NCBI GenBank assembly: GCA_963845285.1
Contig: CAWJRO010000018.1
Location: 62,001-126,000, forward strand
From: Methanobacterium_C sp963845285
GTDB lineage: Archaea; Methanobacteriota; Methanobacteria; Methanobacteriales; Methanobacteriaceae
DNA: 64,000 nucleotides
Direction of reading: 5' to 3'
The translations under genes and the position numbers were made by a program. Shown here one piece after another: positions 1 to 9,126 of the stretch. Numbering within the stretch: position 1 is the stretch's first letter; every line of letters starts with the position of its first letter. Below the pieces are notes generated by a model. That model was not told where the DNA came from, searched no databases, and was given only the letters and a program-made list of their open reading frames with translations.

Positions 1-963
1 GAGATTTCGGGTTATTTCATAAAAGATGGGGAAAAATTCTTTGAAATAATTAGTAAATACGATGATATCCTTGCATATGTTGTTAAAAGGCCAAAATATA
101 ATGCTGGAGGAACTTTAAAGTTAATATTACCATTTCTGAAGGCTTATGGTGCTACAAATAAAAATATAACTGATTTTTCAGTTAAAAATGTGTTTTTAAT
201 ACCTGGTGCGACAGAGACACTGGATTTTGTAAAAAATACAATGCCTTCATTCATTGTAAGCACCAGCTATGAACACTACATCAAAGCTCTGTGCAATGTC
301 ACAGGTTTTCCTTATGAAAATACTTACTCAACACAACTTGACATGGATCATTATCATATAAGCCGTGAAGACACAGAAAAACTCAAAGAGTTCCGTAAAT
401 CCATAATCGAACACCATGAATTTGATTTACTGGATGAGATATTCTTTAAAGAGATACCCTCTATGGAAATAGGTGCGATAATTGAAGATGTGAATCCTGT
501 AGGTGGAGAAAATAAAAAAGAGGCTGTCCAAGATATTATAAGCAGATTCAAATTAAAACCAGTGGATCTCATGTATGTAGGTGACAGTATAACTGATGTT
601 CAGCCCCTCCGTTTTGCAAATGAGAACAGAGGAATTTCAATAGCATTCAACGGCAATGAATATGCAATAACCGAAGCTGAAATTGCAATAATATCGGACA
701 ATACATCAATAATATCCGTTCTTGCAGATATATTTAACAGATACAATTCAGACACGGTTTTTGAATTTGTTGTTTCATATTTCAAAAATCCTAAATCCGC
801 ACTTGAAGGATCCCTTGTAAATCCTAAACTGGCAGAACAAGTAAAAAAAAGTAATTTACCCCGGATGGAAATTGTGACCTGTGATAATATGAAGGAATTG
901 ATAGAAAAAAGTACCCAATTCCGTAAGAAGTTAAGAGGTAAAGCCATAGGTAGGCTTGGATAA
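1..963 (+). CDS. ehaR: EhaR-like HAD-family protein, 5' end missing
   Basis: The frame is open from the first base, so the gene starts before the window; 320 residues and the stop are visible. The sequence resembles the archaeal HAD-like protein annotated as subunit R of the energy-converting hydrogenase Eha, which supplies low-potential electrons for CO2 reduction in hydrogenotrophic methanogens. Visible HAD features are a threonine/serine-rich motif near FIVSTSYEH and the late acidic motif MYVGDSITDVQP; the catalytic DxD motif at the N-terminus would lie upstream of the window. The next genes (formyltransferase homologue, PfkB kinase, polyferredoxin) follow on the same strand as in eha operons. 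Its biochemical role is not established; the family call is fairly secure. Confidence 0.8.
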   Translation, partial: EISGYFIKDGEKFFEIISKYDDILAYVVKRPKYNAGGTLKLILPFLKAYGATNKNITDFSVKNVFLIPGATETLDFVKNTMPSFIVSTSYEHYIKALCNVTGFPYENTYSTQLDMDHYHISREDTEKLKEFRKSIIEHHEFDLLDEIFFKEIPSMEIGAIIEDVNPVGGENKKEAVQDIISRFKLKPVDLMYVGDSITDVQPLRFANENRGISIAFNGNEYAITEAEIAIISDNTSIISVLADIFNRYNSDTVFEFVVSYFKNPKSALEGSLVNPKLAEQVKKSNLPRMEIVTCDNMKELIEKSTQFRKKLRGKAIGRLG

Positions 964-1164
964 AATTTATTTAATCATTGATTTAATAAAATATCCCTAG
1001 ATTTGTTCAATGCTATGATTAAGGTCCTGATTAAATATTCTCTTTGTTTAGGTATGTTTGATCAGGAGTATGCTCTTATGATTATTAATGTTTGAATAAG
1101 AATTAAAATAAATATATCTTGGTAAATATCCTTGAAAATATGTATAATGTAGAAGGAAGATCAA

Positions 1165-2067
1165 ATGAGAGATTTTAAACAATTTGAATCTAAAATTGAA
1201 AACACTTACTGCGAAGCATTTGCAGGAATATGCTGCAGAGTAATTGTAACAGCTGACGATAATGAAACTATTAAAAGAGCAGCCTATGATGCTACATCTA
1301 CCCCTGGAACTGTTATTGGAAGGGTTGAAGGGGGCATAGAATCTTGGTTGGATGAAGATGAAACTCCTGACGGTAGGAAAGGTGTTATATTACAGTTCTG
1401 GTATGGTAAGGATGATCTCACTAACTTTGAGGTTGAATTATCCTACAGAATAAGGCAGGACATACTTGTAAAACCTTTCACAAGCCTATTTGATGCTTCA
1501 GTAAATCCTGCTGGAAAAATTGGAACAATGAAACAGGTTGGGCACTGTGGAGATGGTTATGAATGGCAGGAAGAAATATATGGGCGAGAAATGATTGTAG
1601 TGCCAATAGCTATTCCAGATTTTAAGATAGAAAGTCAGTTGGGCTATATGAATGGAGTGATGGGTGCTAATTTTTGGTACATGTGTAGTACCAAGGAAGC
1701 TGTACTTGAAGCTGGGAGATCTGCCTTGAAAGCAATAGAAGAAGTTGAAGGTGTAATAGCACCATTTGATATTTGTTCTGCAGCATCAAAACCTGAAACC
1801 AATTATCCCTGGATAGGTCCGACAACCAACCACCCATACTGTCCCTCATTAAAAGAAAAACTTGGTGAAATTTCAATGGTTCCACAAGATGTTAAATATA
1901 TTCCTGAAATAGTGATAAATGGTTTGAGTCTTGAAGCTGTTAAAGAGGGAACTAAAGTAGGTATTGAAGCTTTATCAGATTTTGATGATGTTTTAAAGGT
2001 TTCAGCAGGAAACTATGAAGGAAAACTTGGAGATTATAAAATCTATCTAAAAGAGTTGTTCAAATGA
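1165..2067 (+). CDS. ftr: Formylmethanofuran:tetrahydromethanopterin formyltransferase homologue (FtrII type)
   Basis: A 300-residue protein with the Ftr fold signature spread along its length: an N-terminal CEAFAGICCRVIVTA block, ETPDGRKGV, and GDGYEWQEEIYGRE. Ftr moves the formyl group from formylmethanofuran to tetrahydromethanopterin, the second step of CO2 reduction. It is divergent from the canonical enzyme, and its place directly after ehaR matches the second copy found with eha operons, so it may be an accessory or regulatory paralogue; catalytic activity is not proven by sequence. An AAGGAAG ribosome site lies a few bases before the ATG. The 200-base gap from ehaR is AT-rich and may hold a promoter. 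Confidence 0.8.
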   Translation: MRDFKQFESKIENTYCEAFAGICCRVIVTADDNETIKRAAYDATSTPGTVIGRVEGGIESWLDEDETPDGRKGVILQFWYGKDDLTNFEVELSYRIRQDILVKPFTSLFDASVNPAGKIGTMKQVGHCGDGYEWQEEIYGREMIVVPIAIPDFKIESQLGYMNGVMGANFWYMCSTKEAVLEAGRSALKAIEEVEGVIAPFDICSAASKPETNYPWIGPTTNHPYCPSLKEKLGEISMVPQDVKYIPEIVINGLSLEAVKEGTKVGIEALSDFDDVLKVSAGNYEGKLGDYKIYLKELFK

Positions 2068-2130
2068 GATCTTTGATAATTTATGGGGTTGTTGGATGAG
2101 ATCTTTGGTAATTCCTATGAGGTTGTTTAA

Positions 2131-3090
2131 ATGAGTTTAGATGTTGTGGGATTTGGGGCGCTGAATGTTGACAAGCTTTACAATGTGAACAAAATAGCTC
2201 ATGAAGATGAAGAATCATATATAACCGGTTTAACCGAGTCATGTGGTGGTTCTGCAGCAAATACAATTGTAGGACTTTCAAGATTAGGTTTGAACACAGG
2301 ATTCATTGGTAAAGTTGCATCAGACCGTGAAGGAACTCTTCTACTTAAGAATCTTGAAGATGAAAGCGTTGATACGAATGGTGTGATTTTAGAATCTGAT
2401 GGAAGAAGCGGGGTTGTCAATGGATTTGTTGATAGGAATGGTCAAAGGGCGTTGTACGTTGATCCTGGTGTCAACGATCTGATGGGGGAAGATGAAGTCC
2501 AAACTGATTATGTTGCAGGTTCAAATGTTCTTCATATGGCATCCTTTGTTGGAAAATTTGAAGATAAATCCATAAAATCCCAGAAAGCATTTTTAAAAAG
2601 TATTCCTGATGATATTTCTGTGAGCCTTGACCCCGGACGGTTATATGCTGAAAGAGGGATGGATTTCCTCGAAAAATTTCTTAAAAGGACGAATATTCTC
2701 CTTATAAATGAGGCGGAGCTGAATCTTTTAACAAAAGAAAAATATAATGGAAATTATAAAGGGAATAAAACCTGTGAAAAGGGAAGTAAAATTCTTTTAG
2801 ACTGCGGAATAGATATAATTGCGGTTAAACGTGGGGTTAAAGGTGTTTTTGTTACTGATGGCTATCAATCCTATTTTATGGATGCATTCAAAGTTCAATG
2901 TGTGGATACAACTGGTGCAGGTGATGCATTTAATGCAGGATTCCTTTATGGGCTTATAAAAGGAGAGAACATTAAAAACTCGGGTTTAATTGGAAACTTT
3001 GTTGCATCAAAATGTGTTGAAAAATGTGGTGCAACAAATGGGCTTCCTGATGTTTCGAGAATTGCAGGATTAACTAACAGTTTTAAGTAA
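2131..3090 (+). CDS. PfkB-family sugar or nucleoside kinase
   Basis: A 319-residue ribokinase/PfkB-fold kinase. The N-terminal substrate region contains ESCGGSAANTIVGLSRLG, and the C-terminal signature DTTGAGDAFNAGF carries the anion-hole glycines and catalytic Asp. It lies 63 bases after the formyltransferase homologue, so it probably belongs to the same Eha-linked transcription unit. The substrate cannot be read from sequence; archaeal members phosphorylate sugars, nucleosides or pterin-pathway intermediates. A second in-phase start is not obvious, and the ATG follows GAGGTTG, an acceptable ribosome site. Confidence 0.85.
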   Translation: MSLDVVGFGALNVDKLYNVNKIAHEDEESYITGLTESCGGSAANTIVGLSRLGLNTGFIGKVASDREGTLLLKNLEDESVDTNGVILESDGRSGVVNGFVDRNGQRALYVDPGVNDLMGEDEVQTDYVAGSNVLHMASFVGKFEDKSIKSQKAFLKSIPDDISVSLDPGRLYAERGMDFLEKFLKRTNILLINEAELNLLTKEKYNGNYKGNKTCEKGSKILLDCGIDIIAVKRGVKGVFVTDGYQSYFMDAFKVQCVDTTGAGDAFNAGFLYGLIKGENIKNSGLIGNFVASKCVEKCGATNGLPDVSRIAGLTNSFK

Positions 3091-3178
3091 GAATTTATAA
3101 TTAAGGAATAATTAGGGGTTTAAATAAGGAATAACTGAAGGATTTAAATAATATTAATGATAATTGCAAGATTTAATT

Positions 3179-3366
3179 TATGAAAATTTCTATTAACCTT
3201 TATTTATTGTTGATATTGTGTTTAGAAATAGTTTTATGATATTTATTAATGAGTTAATTGAGCTATTAAATGTTAATAAAGGTTTAAATGACGTATTATT
3301 TGTGATAACTAAATTATAACTTTTAATATTATTAAATTTTAGAAGTTTTTAGAAATTCTCTTATGA
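3179..3366 (+). repeat. Copy A of a divergent dispersed repeat of about 190 bp
   Basis: This spacer segment aligns almost without gaps to the reverse complement of 10026-10215. Shared blocks include AATAGTTTTATGATA, GTATTATTTGTGATAACTAA and CTTTTAATATTATTAAATTTTA. The ends carry a short imperfect inverted repeat (GAAAATTTCTA and the complement of TAGAAATTCTC). A 19-codon hydrophobic frame (3180-3239, starting MKISIN and ending LEIVL) is conserved in both copies but has no ribosome site. The element could be a decayed transposable element or an RNA. The rest of the 3091-3576 spacer is AT-rich with no gene. Confidence 0.7.
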
Positions 3367-3576
3367 ATCATATGTTTTGGAATTATGGATTTAAAGTTAA
3401 ATTATTATTAAATATTTGAAGTAGGAAACGATTTAACAAATTATATTTAAAAGAAATTATGAAAACATGATTCAATGAAATAAACAAAGTTAATATAGTA
3501 AATAAAATTAAATAAGATTGGGGAAATTTCAGGAATTCATGCACATTAATGGTTTATGGAAAATAAAGGTGTGATT

Positions 3577-4341
3577 ATGGATATAACATTCAAAAAAAAG
3601 AGAGATGCTCTGCAGGAAGAGTTTATTGCGAAATCAATGGATCTGGAGCATGGTGCTGAAGATTTTGAGACAGAAATTGAAAACTGTGCAATGGGACAGA
3701 AGTTCATAACCATTTCCTTGGAATGTGTAAGATGTAATTTATGTGCAGAAGAGTGTCCTGTTGATGCTATAGTTGATGTAAAATCAAATAAAACTGCTAA
3801 AATACTTGAAAACTGCGTCAAATGTGAGATATGTGCACAAACTTGTCCTGTTAAATCAATACATGTTATAGAAAGTACAGCAACCCTGGATGAGGATGTG
3901 AGTTACCAGCTTCATGATATTAAGGTGCCACATAGAACAATCAGGATGGAAAACATCAAAGTGGACCCAGGTAAATGCAAATCATGTGGAATGTGCGTCA
4001 AGTTTTGTCCAACTGGTGCAATAACTGTTGAAGAGGGAGAAGTTGCGCAGATAAATACTGATGTATGTGTTGGGTGCGGTGCATGTGCAAACGTCTGTCC
4101 AGAAGGTTCAATAACACTTCAAAGGAAATTAGGACCTGTTGTAAAAACAAAAGAGCTAACTGCAGATGATGATATTTGCGTTGCATGTGGTGTGTGCGAA
4201 GAGAATTGCCCTGTGGATGCAATAAAACTTGTAAATGAAAAGGTCCTAATTTCGGAGGATAAATGTATATTGTGTGAAGTTTGTTCTACAAAATGCCCTG
4301 TAGGTGCATTAAAACTTAAGAGGTTGACCAATGAAAGTTAA
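3577..4341 (+). CDS. Polyferredoxin with six [4Fe-4S] motifs
   Basis: The product has six CxxCxxCxxxCP motifs, for example CVRCNLCAEECP, CVKCEICAQTCP and CVACGVCEENCP, arranged as three ferredoxin-like pairs. It should carry electrons between low-potential donors and acceptors in the cytoplasm. Such a gene accompanies the eha operon in Methanobacteriales, and the distance of about 490 bases from the PfkB gene suggests its own promoter. I chose the ATG at 3577, which has AGGTG six bases upstream, over the ATG at 3556, which has no ribosome site. The last 11 bases overlap the next gene, pointing to translational coupling. Confidence 0.88.
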   Translation: MDITFKKKRDALQEEFIAKSMDLEHGAEDFETEIENCAMGQKFITISLECVRCNLCAEECPVDAIVDVKSNKTAKILENCVKCEICAQTCPVKSIHVIESTATLDEDVSYQLHDIKVPHRTIRMENIKVDPGKCKSCGMCVKFCPTGAITVEEGEVAQINTDVCVGCGACANVCPEGSITLQRKLGPVVKTKELTADDDICVACGVCEENCPVDAIKLVNEKVLISEDKCILCEVCSTKCPVGALKLKRLTNES

Positions 4342-4966
4342 AGAGCTTATGGATACGAACTTTATAGATGTGTCCCCTGAGGACGACATTGTTGAAGTAT
4401 CAATAAAGATGGAAAAGTGCAGAAAATTCACGACCCCCGTTGTAGATGAAGAAAAAAAACTTGTAGGATGGATAACTTCACTTGATACCACTAAAGGTTT
4501 AAGAGAAGGTTATAAACTTGTGAAAGATATTATGTACACTCCTAAAGAGGTTGTATCTGTTAAGGAGAACGACGCTGCGAGACTGGCAGTTTTAAAGGCT
4601 TCAAAATATAAAGTGGTTAGTATACCTGTCCTTAATGATAATGGCAAGGTTGTGGGAGTAATAAGAACTTGTGATATTGTTGAAACACTTTCACAGTTGT
4701 ACGAGATCAAAGTTTATAAGATTTTTGATGCTATGGATCGTGAGTTGAAGGGAGTTACATGGGATGAACTCATGCAAGCTTCTGCAATTGTCACCAGAAG
4801 AGAAACAGGGGAACGAATTACAGCTAAAGATTATGAGCAGCGTATAAAGAATGCAACCTTTGGAGAAGCAATATGGGCTACTGGTGGACTTGAAAAATTC
4901 TTTGTTGGTCTTATTGCTATTGGTGAACTTGTTATTGCTCGTAAGGTGGCTAAGGCAAGAAAATAA
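4331..4966 (+). CDS. CBS-domain protein, partner of the polyferredoxin
   Basis: A 211-residue protein with two CBS motifs in residues 1-120 (MKVKELMDTNFIDVSPEDD and VKDIMYTPKEVVSVKEND) followed by a unique C-terminal region of about 90 residues. CBS pairs bind adenylates and usually regulate a partner. The start overlaps the end of the polyferredoxin gene by 11 bases, so the two are very likely translated together; a regulatory link to ferredoxin electron flow is an inference. The C-terminal region matches no family I can name with confidence. Confidence 0.8.
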   Translation: MKVKELMDTNFIDVSPEDDIVEVSIKMEKCRKFTTPVVDEEKKLVGWITSLDTTKGLREGYKLVKDIMYTPKEVVSVKENDAARLAVLKASKYKVVSIPVLNDNGKVVGVIRTCDIVETLSQLYEIKVYKIFDAMDRELKGVTWDELMQASAIVTRRETGERITAKDYEQRIKNATFGEAIWATGGLEKFFVGLIAIGELVIARKVAKARK

Positions 4967-5094
4967 GAAAATAAACTTTAGATTTTAGTTTTTCTATTTT
5001 TTTAACCAATATTTTTATTATGAGTATAATTATGGTTTTTTCTATTTTTAACATTTTCATTAAAAATTAACAATTTTTATTCCATTTTAAAAAA

Positions 5095-5126
5095 ATAAAA
5101 AAATAAAAAAAAGGTTTTAAACCTTT
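5095..5126 (-). terminator. Hairpin plus T-run after the beta-helix gene
   Basis: Read on the minus strand, a short hairpin AAAGGTTTAAAACCTTT begins right at the stop codon of the 5127-6674 gene and runs into a T-rich stretch. The same arrangement follows its paralogue at 7395-7425. It is a plausible transcription end. Confidence 0.5.
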
Positions 5127-6674
5127 TTATTTCCTTCTTGGTATTAATCCGCCAAAGACAGCTAATAAAGCGAGTGCTAATGGTACTAATGGTGCTCCTG
5201 TTGTTTGCATTGGAACTCCAGAAGTTGTTGTGGTTACGTTAGCAGCTTTAGTTGATTTGGCTGATTTTTTAGTTGTTTTCTCTGATTTTTTCTCTTTTTT
5301 CACATGGCGTCCGCAGTTTGCAGGTTCTTTTTTCAACCATGGGCAGTAAAGTGTAACTCCAGATCCTCCAATTAAGCATTTTGGATCTTTGTCACTGCCG
5401 AACCAATTGCACTGAGCATCTAGTTTATTGCAGCTGTTGTTTATTATGGCATAAGTGTATGGGCCGTTTGCAATTATACTATTTTCATGGATCTGGTTGA
5501 GATCACTTGTTCTGCCGAATATTCCTTCAGCTGTTTCTGTAGCTGGTCCATCAAATTCTATTAATGTACCATCTAAGAGACCTGTGTCTCTAACGTAGAT
5601 GCATGCGCTTGCTGGTATGCATGTTTTTATGTCATTTTTGAGGATTTCGTTTCCTTTTGAACCAGCGATTAATACGCCTGTTCCTCGGTTGTTGATTATA
5701 TCGTTACATTTAACGAGGTTTCCATCTGATTCGTAGAGGACTACTCCATTAAAGTAGTTTTTGTTTATTTCGTTGTTGATTATTTTGTTCCAGTCAGAGT
5801 GGTATAATTCAACTCCGGTGTCAAGGTTGCTGTTTATTTCATTATCTATTATGTTGTTTCCTTCGGAGCGGTATAGGAATATTCCATCGTCACCGTTGGA
5901 TTCTATTTCGTTGTCTGTAATGGTGTTTCCTTCGGAGCGGTATAGATCGATTCCATCATCAAGGTTGTATTTTATTGTATTGTCCTTAATGCAATTCCAG
6001 TTGGAAGAATCAAGGTCTATTCCATCCCTTTTGTTGCTGACTATTTTGTTGTCCATAATCTTAACGTTATCAACATGGTTCAGTTCAATACCTTCTGAAC
6101 CTCCCATTATAGTGAAACCCTTAATGGTAGTTTTACTTCCACTGGTCAATAAACCGTTGGTTACAGTGAAAACCGGTAGATTTGGATTATCAGCTACAAC
6201 TACTGCTCCAGGTGCTCCAATTATGGTCAACATTTTCTTAATTACCACATTTTCATTATAAACTCCACATTCTACTATTATGGTATCACCATTAATAGCA
6301 GCGGTAACAGCGTCTTGGATAGTCTGATAATGAATTGGACTACCCACAATATAAGGATCTCCACTTGAACTTGTAGCAGGAGTTGTTGACGCGGCAGGCG
6401 TAGTGGCAGGAGTTGCAGGAGTTGTTGACGCGGCAGGCGTAGTGGCAGGAGTTGTAGGAGTTGTTGACGCGGCAGGTGCGGTAGTTGTAGTATTGGTTGT
6501 TGTTGGGGTTGATGATGCTGCTGGTGTTGTAGTGGATGCAGGTGCTGTTATGGTAGAATTAGCTGCAGCAGTTCCATTTGAGGTATCTGCTGCTGATACT
6601 GCTCCACAAATTACCAATGCAAAGACGAATGCTACTGCAAACAGTGCAGTTCGCTTTTGCATGTTTTTTTGCAT
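5127..6674 (-). CDS. Secreted right-handed beta-helix surface protein with C-terminal anchor
   Basis: A 515-residue protein with an N-terminal signal peptide (KRTALFAVAFVFALVICGAVSA), a Thr/Pro/Ala-rich linker (about 30-105), a NosD/pectate-lyase-like parallel beta-helix of repeated NxIxxN...GIxLYxS turns (about 130-390), a Cys-containing tail and a lysine-rich spacer. The C-terminus has GVPMQTTGAPL, a hydrophobic segment and RRK, the layout of an archaeal sorting signal. It should sit on the cell surface as an adhesin-like protein or polysaccharide-binding factor; no catalytic residues can be assigned. It is a paralogue of 7426-9126, sharing signal, anchor, terminator and upstream region. 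GAGGTG precedes the ATG; the second ATG a few codons on is possible. Confidence 0.85.
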   Translation of the reverse strand: MQKNMQKRTALFAVAFVFALVICGAVSAADTSNGTAAANSTITAPASTTTPAASSTPTTTNTTTTAPAASTTPTTPATTPAASTTPATPATTPAASTTPATSSSGDPYIVGSPIHYQTIQDAVTAAINGDTIIVECGVYNENVVIKKMLTIIGAPGAVVVADNPNLPVFTVTNGLLTSGSKTTIKGFTIMGGSEGIELNHVDNVKIMDNKIVSNKRDGIDLDSSNWNCIKDNTIKYNLDDGIDLYRSEGNTITDNEIESNGDDGIFLYRSEGNNIIDNEINSNLDTGVELYHSDWNKIINNEINKNYFNGVVLYESDGNLVKCNDIINNRGTGVLIAGSKGNEILKNDIKTCIPASACIYVRDTGLLDGTLIEFDGPATETAEGIFGRTSDLNQIHENSIIANGPYTYAIINNSCNKLDAQCNWFGSDKDPKCLIGGSGVTLYCPWLKKEPANCGRHVKKEKKSEKTTKKSAKSTKAANVTTTTSGVPMQTTGAPLVPLALALLAVFGGLIPRRK

Positions 6675-7425
6675 TTTTTCACCTCTTTTATTAATTTTTT
6701 ATTAATTTGTTTTGTTTCATAAGTACCAAAAATAAGTAGGAATGTATTAAGATAATTCACCTAAAATCTCGTGTCACATATACTAGAAAAAAGCATTTAA
6801 TAATGTAATGCTGCCTATGTGACATCCATAGGTTTTATATTCTTGCTATCTAATTCCCGCTCCGTTTGGCACTTCATGCTAACGAGTTAGATATATAACT
6901 TTTATACAATTTAATACTTTCTGTTGCATAATGATCCAAATATTTTCATATTTGTGCAAAACTGTTAGATATTTTCTAAGAAATTGTAGAATAGTGTTCA
7001 ACTGAATGATTAATATTATTTTTGCATATCTTAAGTAAATATTTTTTAAAATTATAAATTAAAAACAAAATGGCAAAGTTATAAATTTTGTCGTAGTATA
7101 ATATGGTATCTGCTGTTCTTGGTTTATATATACTATTTTTAAGTATTAATTTAATACTTAACCATAACTGATTAGATAAGATCTGAAGTACTTTTAGCTA
7201 TTTTTTAAAGAAAAACAGAGCTTAATTGAAAAGAGGATTAACTTAAAATTTTTAATTGAATTTTAATTTCCTTATTTCTTGATTTTTATTATTTATTCAA
7301 CTTTTTTATTATTCTTTTTAGAGTTTCCATTAACTAAAAAAAAGCTTTTAATATTTTTTCCCTCCTCTTAAACTAATTTAATCAATCACTTAAAAAATAA
7401 AAAATAAAAAAAGGTTTAAACCTTT
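6675..7425 (-). promoter_or_regulatory. Long upstream region shared with the paralogous surface gene
   Basis: No gene is visible in this 750-base spacer. Two blocks match the spacer upstream of the second surface gene at equal distance from each start: a proximal one (about 6680-6760 against 9130-9205, containing AATAAGTAGGAA) and a distal one (about 6905-7060 against 9345-9500, with AATTTAATACTTTCT and CATATCTTA). Conservation well beyond a core promoter suggests a regulatory region or long untranslated leader, or recent duplication of the whole unit. Confidence 0.55.
7395..7425 (-). terminator. Hairpin plus T-run after the second beta-helix gene
   Basis: On the minus strand AAAGGTTTAAACCTTT at the stop codon is followed by T-rich sequence, matching the end of the paralogous gene at 5127. 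Confidence 0.5.
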
Positions 7426-9126
7426 TTATTTCCTTTTTGGTATTAATCCACCAAAGACAGCTAATAAACCCAGTGCTAATGGCACTAATGGTGCTCCTGT
7501 TGATTGCATTGGAACTCCAGCAGCTGATACTGTGGTTGTGGTTATTTGAGTTGGATCTGCGCTACTGGTAACTTTGGGCATGGATTCTTTTACTTCGTGT
7601 TTCATTTCTTTGTGGCATTTTTCACGGCAGAGTTTTGCATGGTGTTTTTCATTGCAGAGTTTTGCATGGTGTTTTTCATTGCAGAGTTTTGCGTGGTGTT
7701 TTTCACAGCGGAATCTTTCACGGTGGTCTCCACAGCGGAATCTTTCATGGTTAATTATTTTGTTGTGTTTAATCTCATTCCCATAAGATTTATAACGGTT
7801 TATTGCATGGATGTTTTTGATTATGTTGTTGTGTTCGATTTCGTTTCTGTTGGATTTGTAAAGGTTTATTCCGTTGATGTTTTTGATTATGTTGTTGTGT
7901 TCGATTTCGTTTCTGTTGGATTTGTAAAGGTTTATTCCGTTGATGTTTTTGATTATGTTGTTGTGTTCGATTTCGTTTCTGTTGGATTTGTAAAGGTTTA
8001 TTCCGTTGATGTTTTTGATTATGTTGTTGTGTTCGATTTCGTTTCTGTTGGATTTGTAAAGGTTTATTCCGTTGATGTTTTTGATTATGTTGTTGTGTTC
8101 GATTTCGTTTCTGTTGGATTTGTAAAGGTTTATTCCGTTGATGTTTTTGATTATGTTGTTGTGTTCGATTTCGTTTCTGTTGGATTTGTAAAGGTTTATT
8201 CCGTTGATGTTTTTGATTATGTTGTTGTGTTCGATTTCGTTTCTGTTGGATTGAGACAGGGAAATTCCATTTTCGTTACTTCTTATTTCATTGTCTTTAA
8301 TAAGGTTCCAGTTGGCGTGATTAAGCTCAATTCCATCGCCATTTTTAACTATTTTGTTGTCTGTGATTTTAACGTTGTTAGCATGATCCAGTTCAATACC
8401 ATCTGAACCACCTTTTATTTCAAAACCTTTAATGGTAGATCCAGATCCATCTGAAGTCACTTGAATAACAGGCTTAGTTGGATCAGCGGCCACAATTACT
8501 GCTCCAGGATTTCCAATTATTGATAGTAATTTGTTAACTACAACATTTTCTACATATGTTCCAGATTCTACTATAATTGTGTCTCCGTTTAGGGTCAATG
8601 GATCATTGATTGCGGCTGAAATTGTAAAGTAATTTAAACCTGTACGAGGGTTGTATGGGTCTCCACCGGATTGTGCTGTTGCTGATTGTTCTACGGCAGA
8701 TATGGTTGGTGTGGTTGCAGCTGGTGTTGATGCAGCTGGTGTTGATGCAGCTGGTGTTGATGCAGCTGGTGTTGATGCAGCTGGTGTGGTTGCAGCTGGT
8801 GTTGATGCAGCTGGTGTGGTTGCAGCTGGTGTGGTTGCAGCTGGTGTGGTTGCAGCTGGTGTGGTTGCAGCTGGTGTGGTTGCAGCTGGTGTGGTTGCAG
8901 CTGGTGTGGTTGCAGCTGGTGTGGTTGCAGCTGGTGTGGTTGCAGCTGGTGTGGTTGCAGCTGGTGTGGTTGCAGCTGGTGTGGTTGCAGCTGGTGCTAC
9001 ACTTACGCTAGAACCCGAAGCAGTTGAGGTTGTATTGTCTGTTGCGGATACTGCTCCACAAATTACCAATGCAAAGACGAAAGCTACTGCAAACAGTGCA
9101 GTTCGCTTTTGCATATTCTTTCGCAT
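7426..9126 (-). CDS. Secreted beta-helix surface protein with long TPAA linker and His/Cys repeats
   Basis: A 566-residue paralogue of the previous gene. In order: the same signal peptide; a low-complexity linker of about 19 ATTPA/ASTPA units (about 45-140); a beta-helix domain (about 155-460); six essentially identical 22-residue turns beginning NEIEHNNIIKN; a His/Cys block with three copies of NEKHHAKLC or a close variant; and a VPMQSTGAPL-hydrophobic-KRK anchor. It should be displayed on the cell surface. The repeated turns are identical at DNA level, so copy number probably changes by recombination or slippage. The His/Cys block could bind metal, which is an inference. GAGGTG lies just before the start. 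Confidence 0.85.
   Translation of the reverse strand: MRKNMQKRTALFAVAFVFALVICGAVSATDNTTSTASGSSVSVAPAATTPAATTPAATTPAATTPAATTPAATTPAATTPAATTPAATTPAATTPAATTPAATTPAASTPAATTPAASTPAASTPAASTPAASTPAATTPTISAVEQSATAQSGGDPYNPRTGLNYFTISAAINDPLTLNGDTIIVESGTYVENVVVNKLLSIIGNPGAVIVAADPTKPVIQVTSDGSGSTIKGFEIKGGSDGIELDHANNVKITDNKIVKNGDGIELNHANWNLIKDNEIRSNENGISLSQSNRNEIEHNNIIKNINGINLYKSNRNEIEHNNIIKNINGINLYKSNRNEIEHNNIIKNINGINLYKSNRNEIEHNNIIKNINGINLYKSNRNEIEHNNIIKNINGINLYKSNRNEIEHNNIIKNINGINLYKSNRNEIEHNNIIKNIHAINRYKSYGNEIKHNKIINHERFRCGDHRERFRCEKHHAKLCNEKHHAKLCNEKHHAKLCREKCHKEMKHEVKESMPKVTSSADPTQITTTTVSAAGVPMQSTGAPLVPLALGLLAVFGGLIPKRK
7863..8258 (-). repeat. Six tandem 66-bp coding repeats
   Basis: Units begin at 7863, 7929, 7995, 8061, 8127 and 8193 and are near-identical over 66 bases; a diverged seventh lies at 7797-7862. 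Each encodes one 22-residue beta-helix turn. There are no spacers, so this is not a CRISPR array. Confidence 0.9.
8717..8996 (-). repeat. 15-bp tandem repeats encoding the TPAA linker
   Basis: About 19 units of GCAGCTGGTGTGGTT, with GTTGAT variants near one end, encode ATTPA or ASTPA on the minus strand. It is a flexible stalk-like linker and a likely site of length variation. Confidence 0.9.

Noticed and set aside
522..534. GAGGCTGTCC inside ehaR as another inverted-repeat element end
   Set aside because: It is coding sequence with no matching second end or core.
7546..8406. Long open frame on the plus strand opposite the beta-helix repeats
   Set aside because: It is created by the 66-bp repeats of the minus-strand gene; the minus-strand frame has a signal peptide, beta-helix turns and an anchor, this one has none.
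7797..8996. Possible CRISPR array
   Set aside because: The repeats are contiguous without spacers, are in frame with a surface protein, and no cas genes are present.
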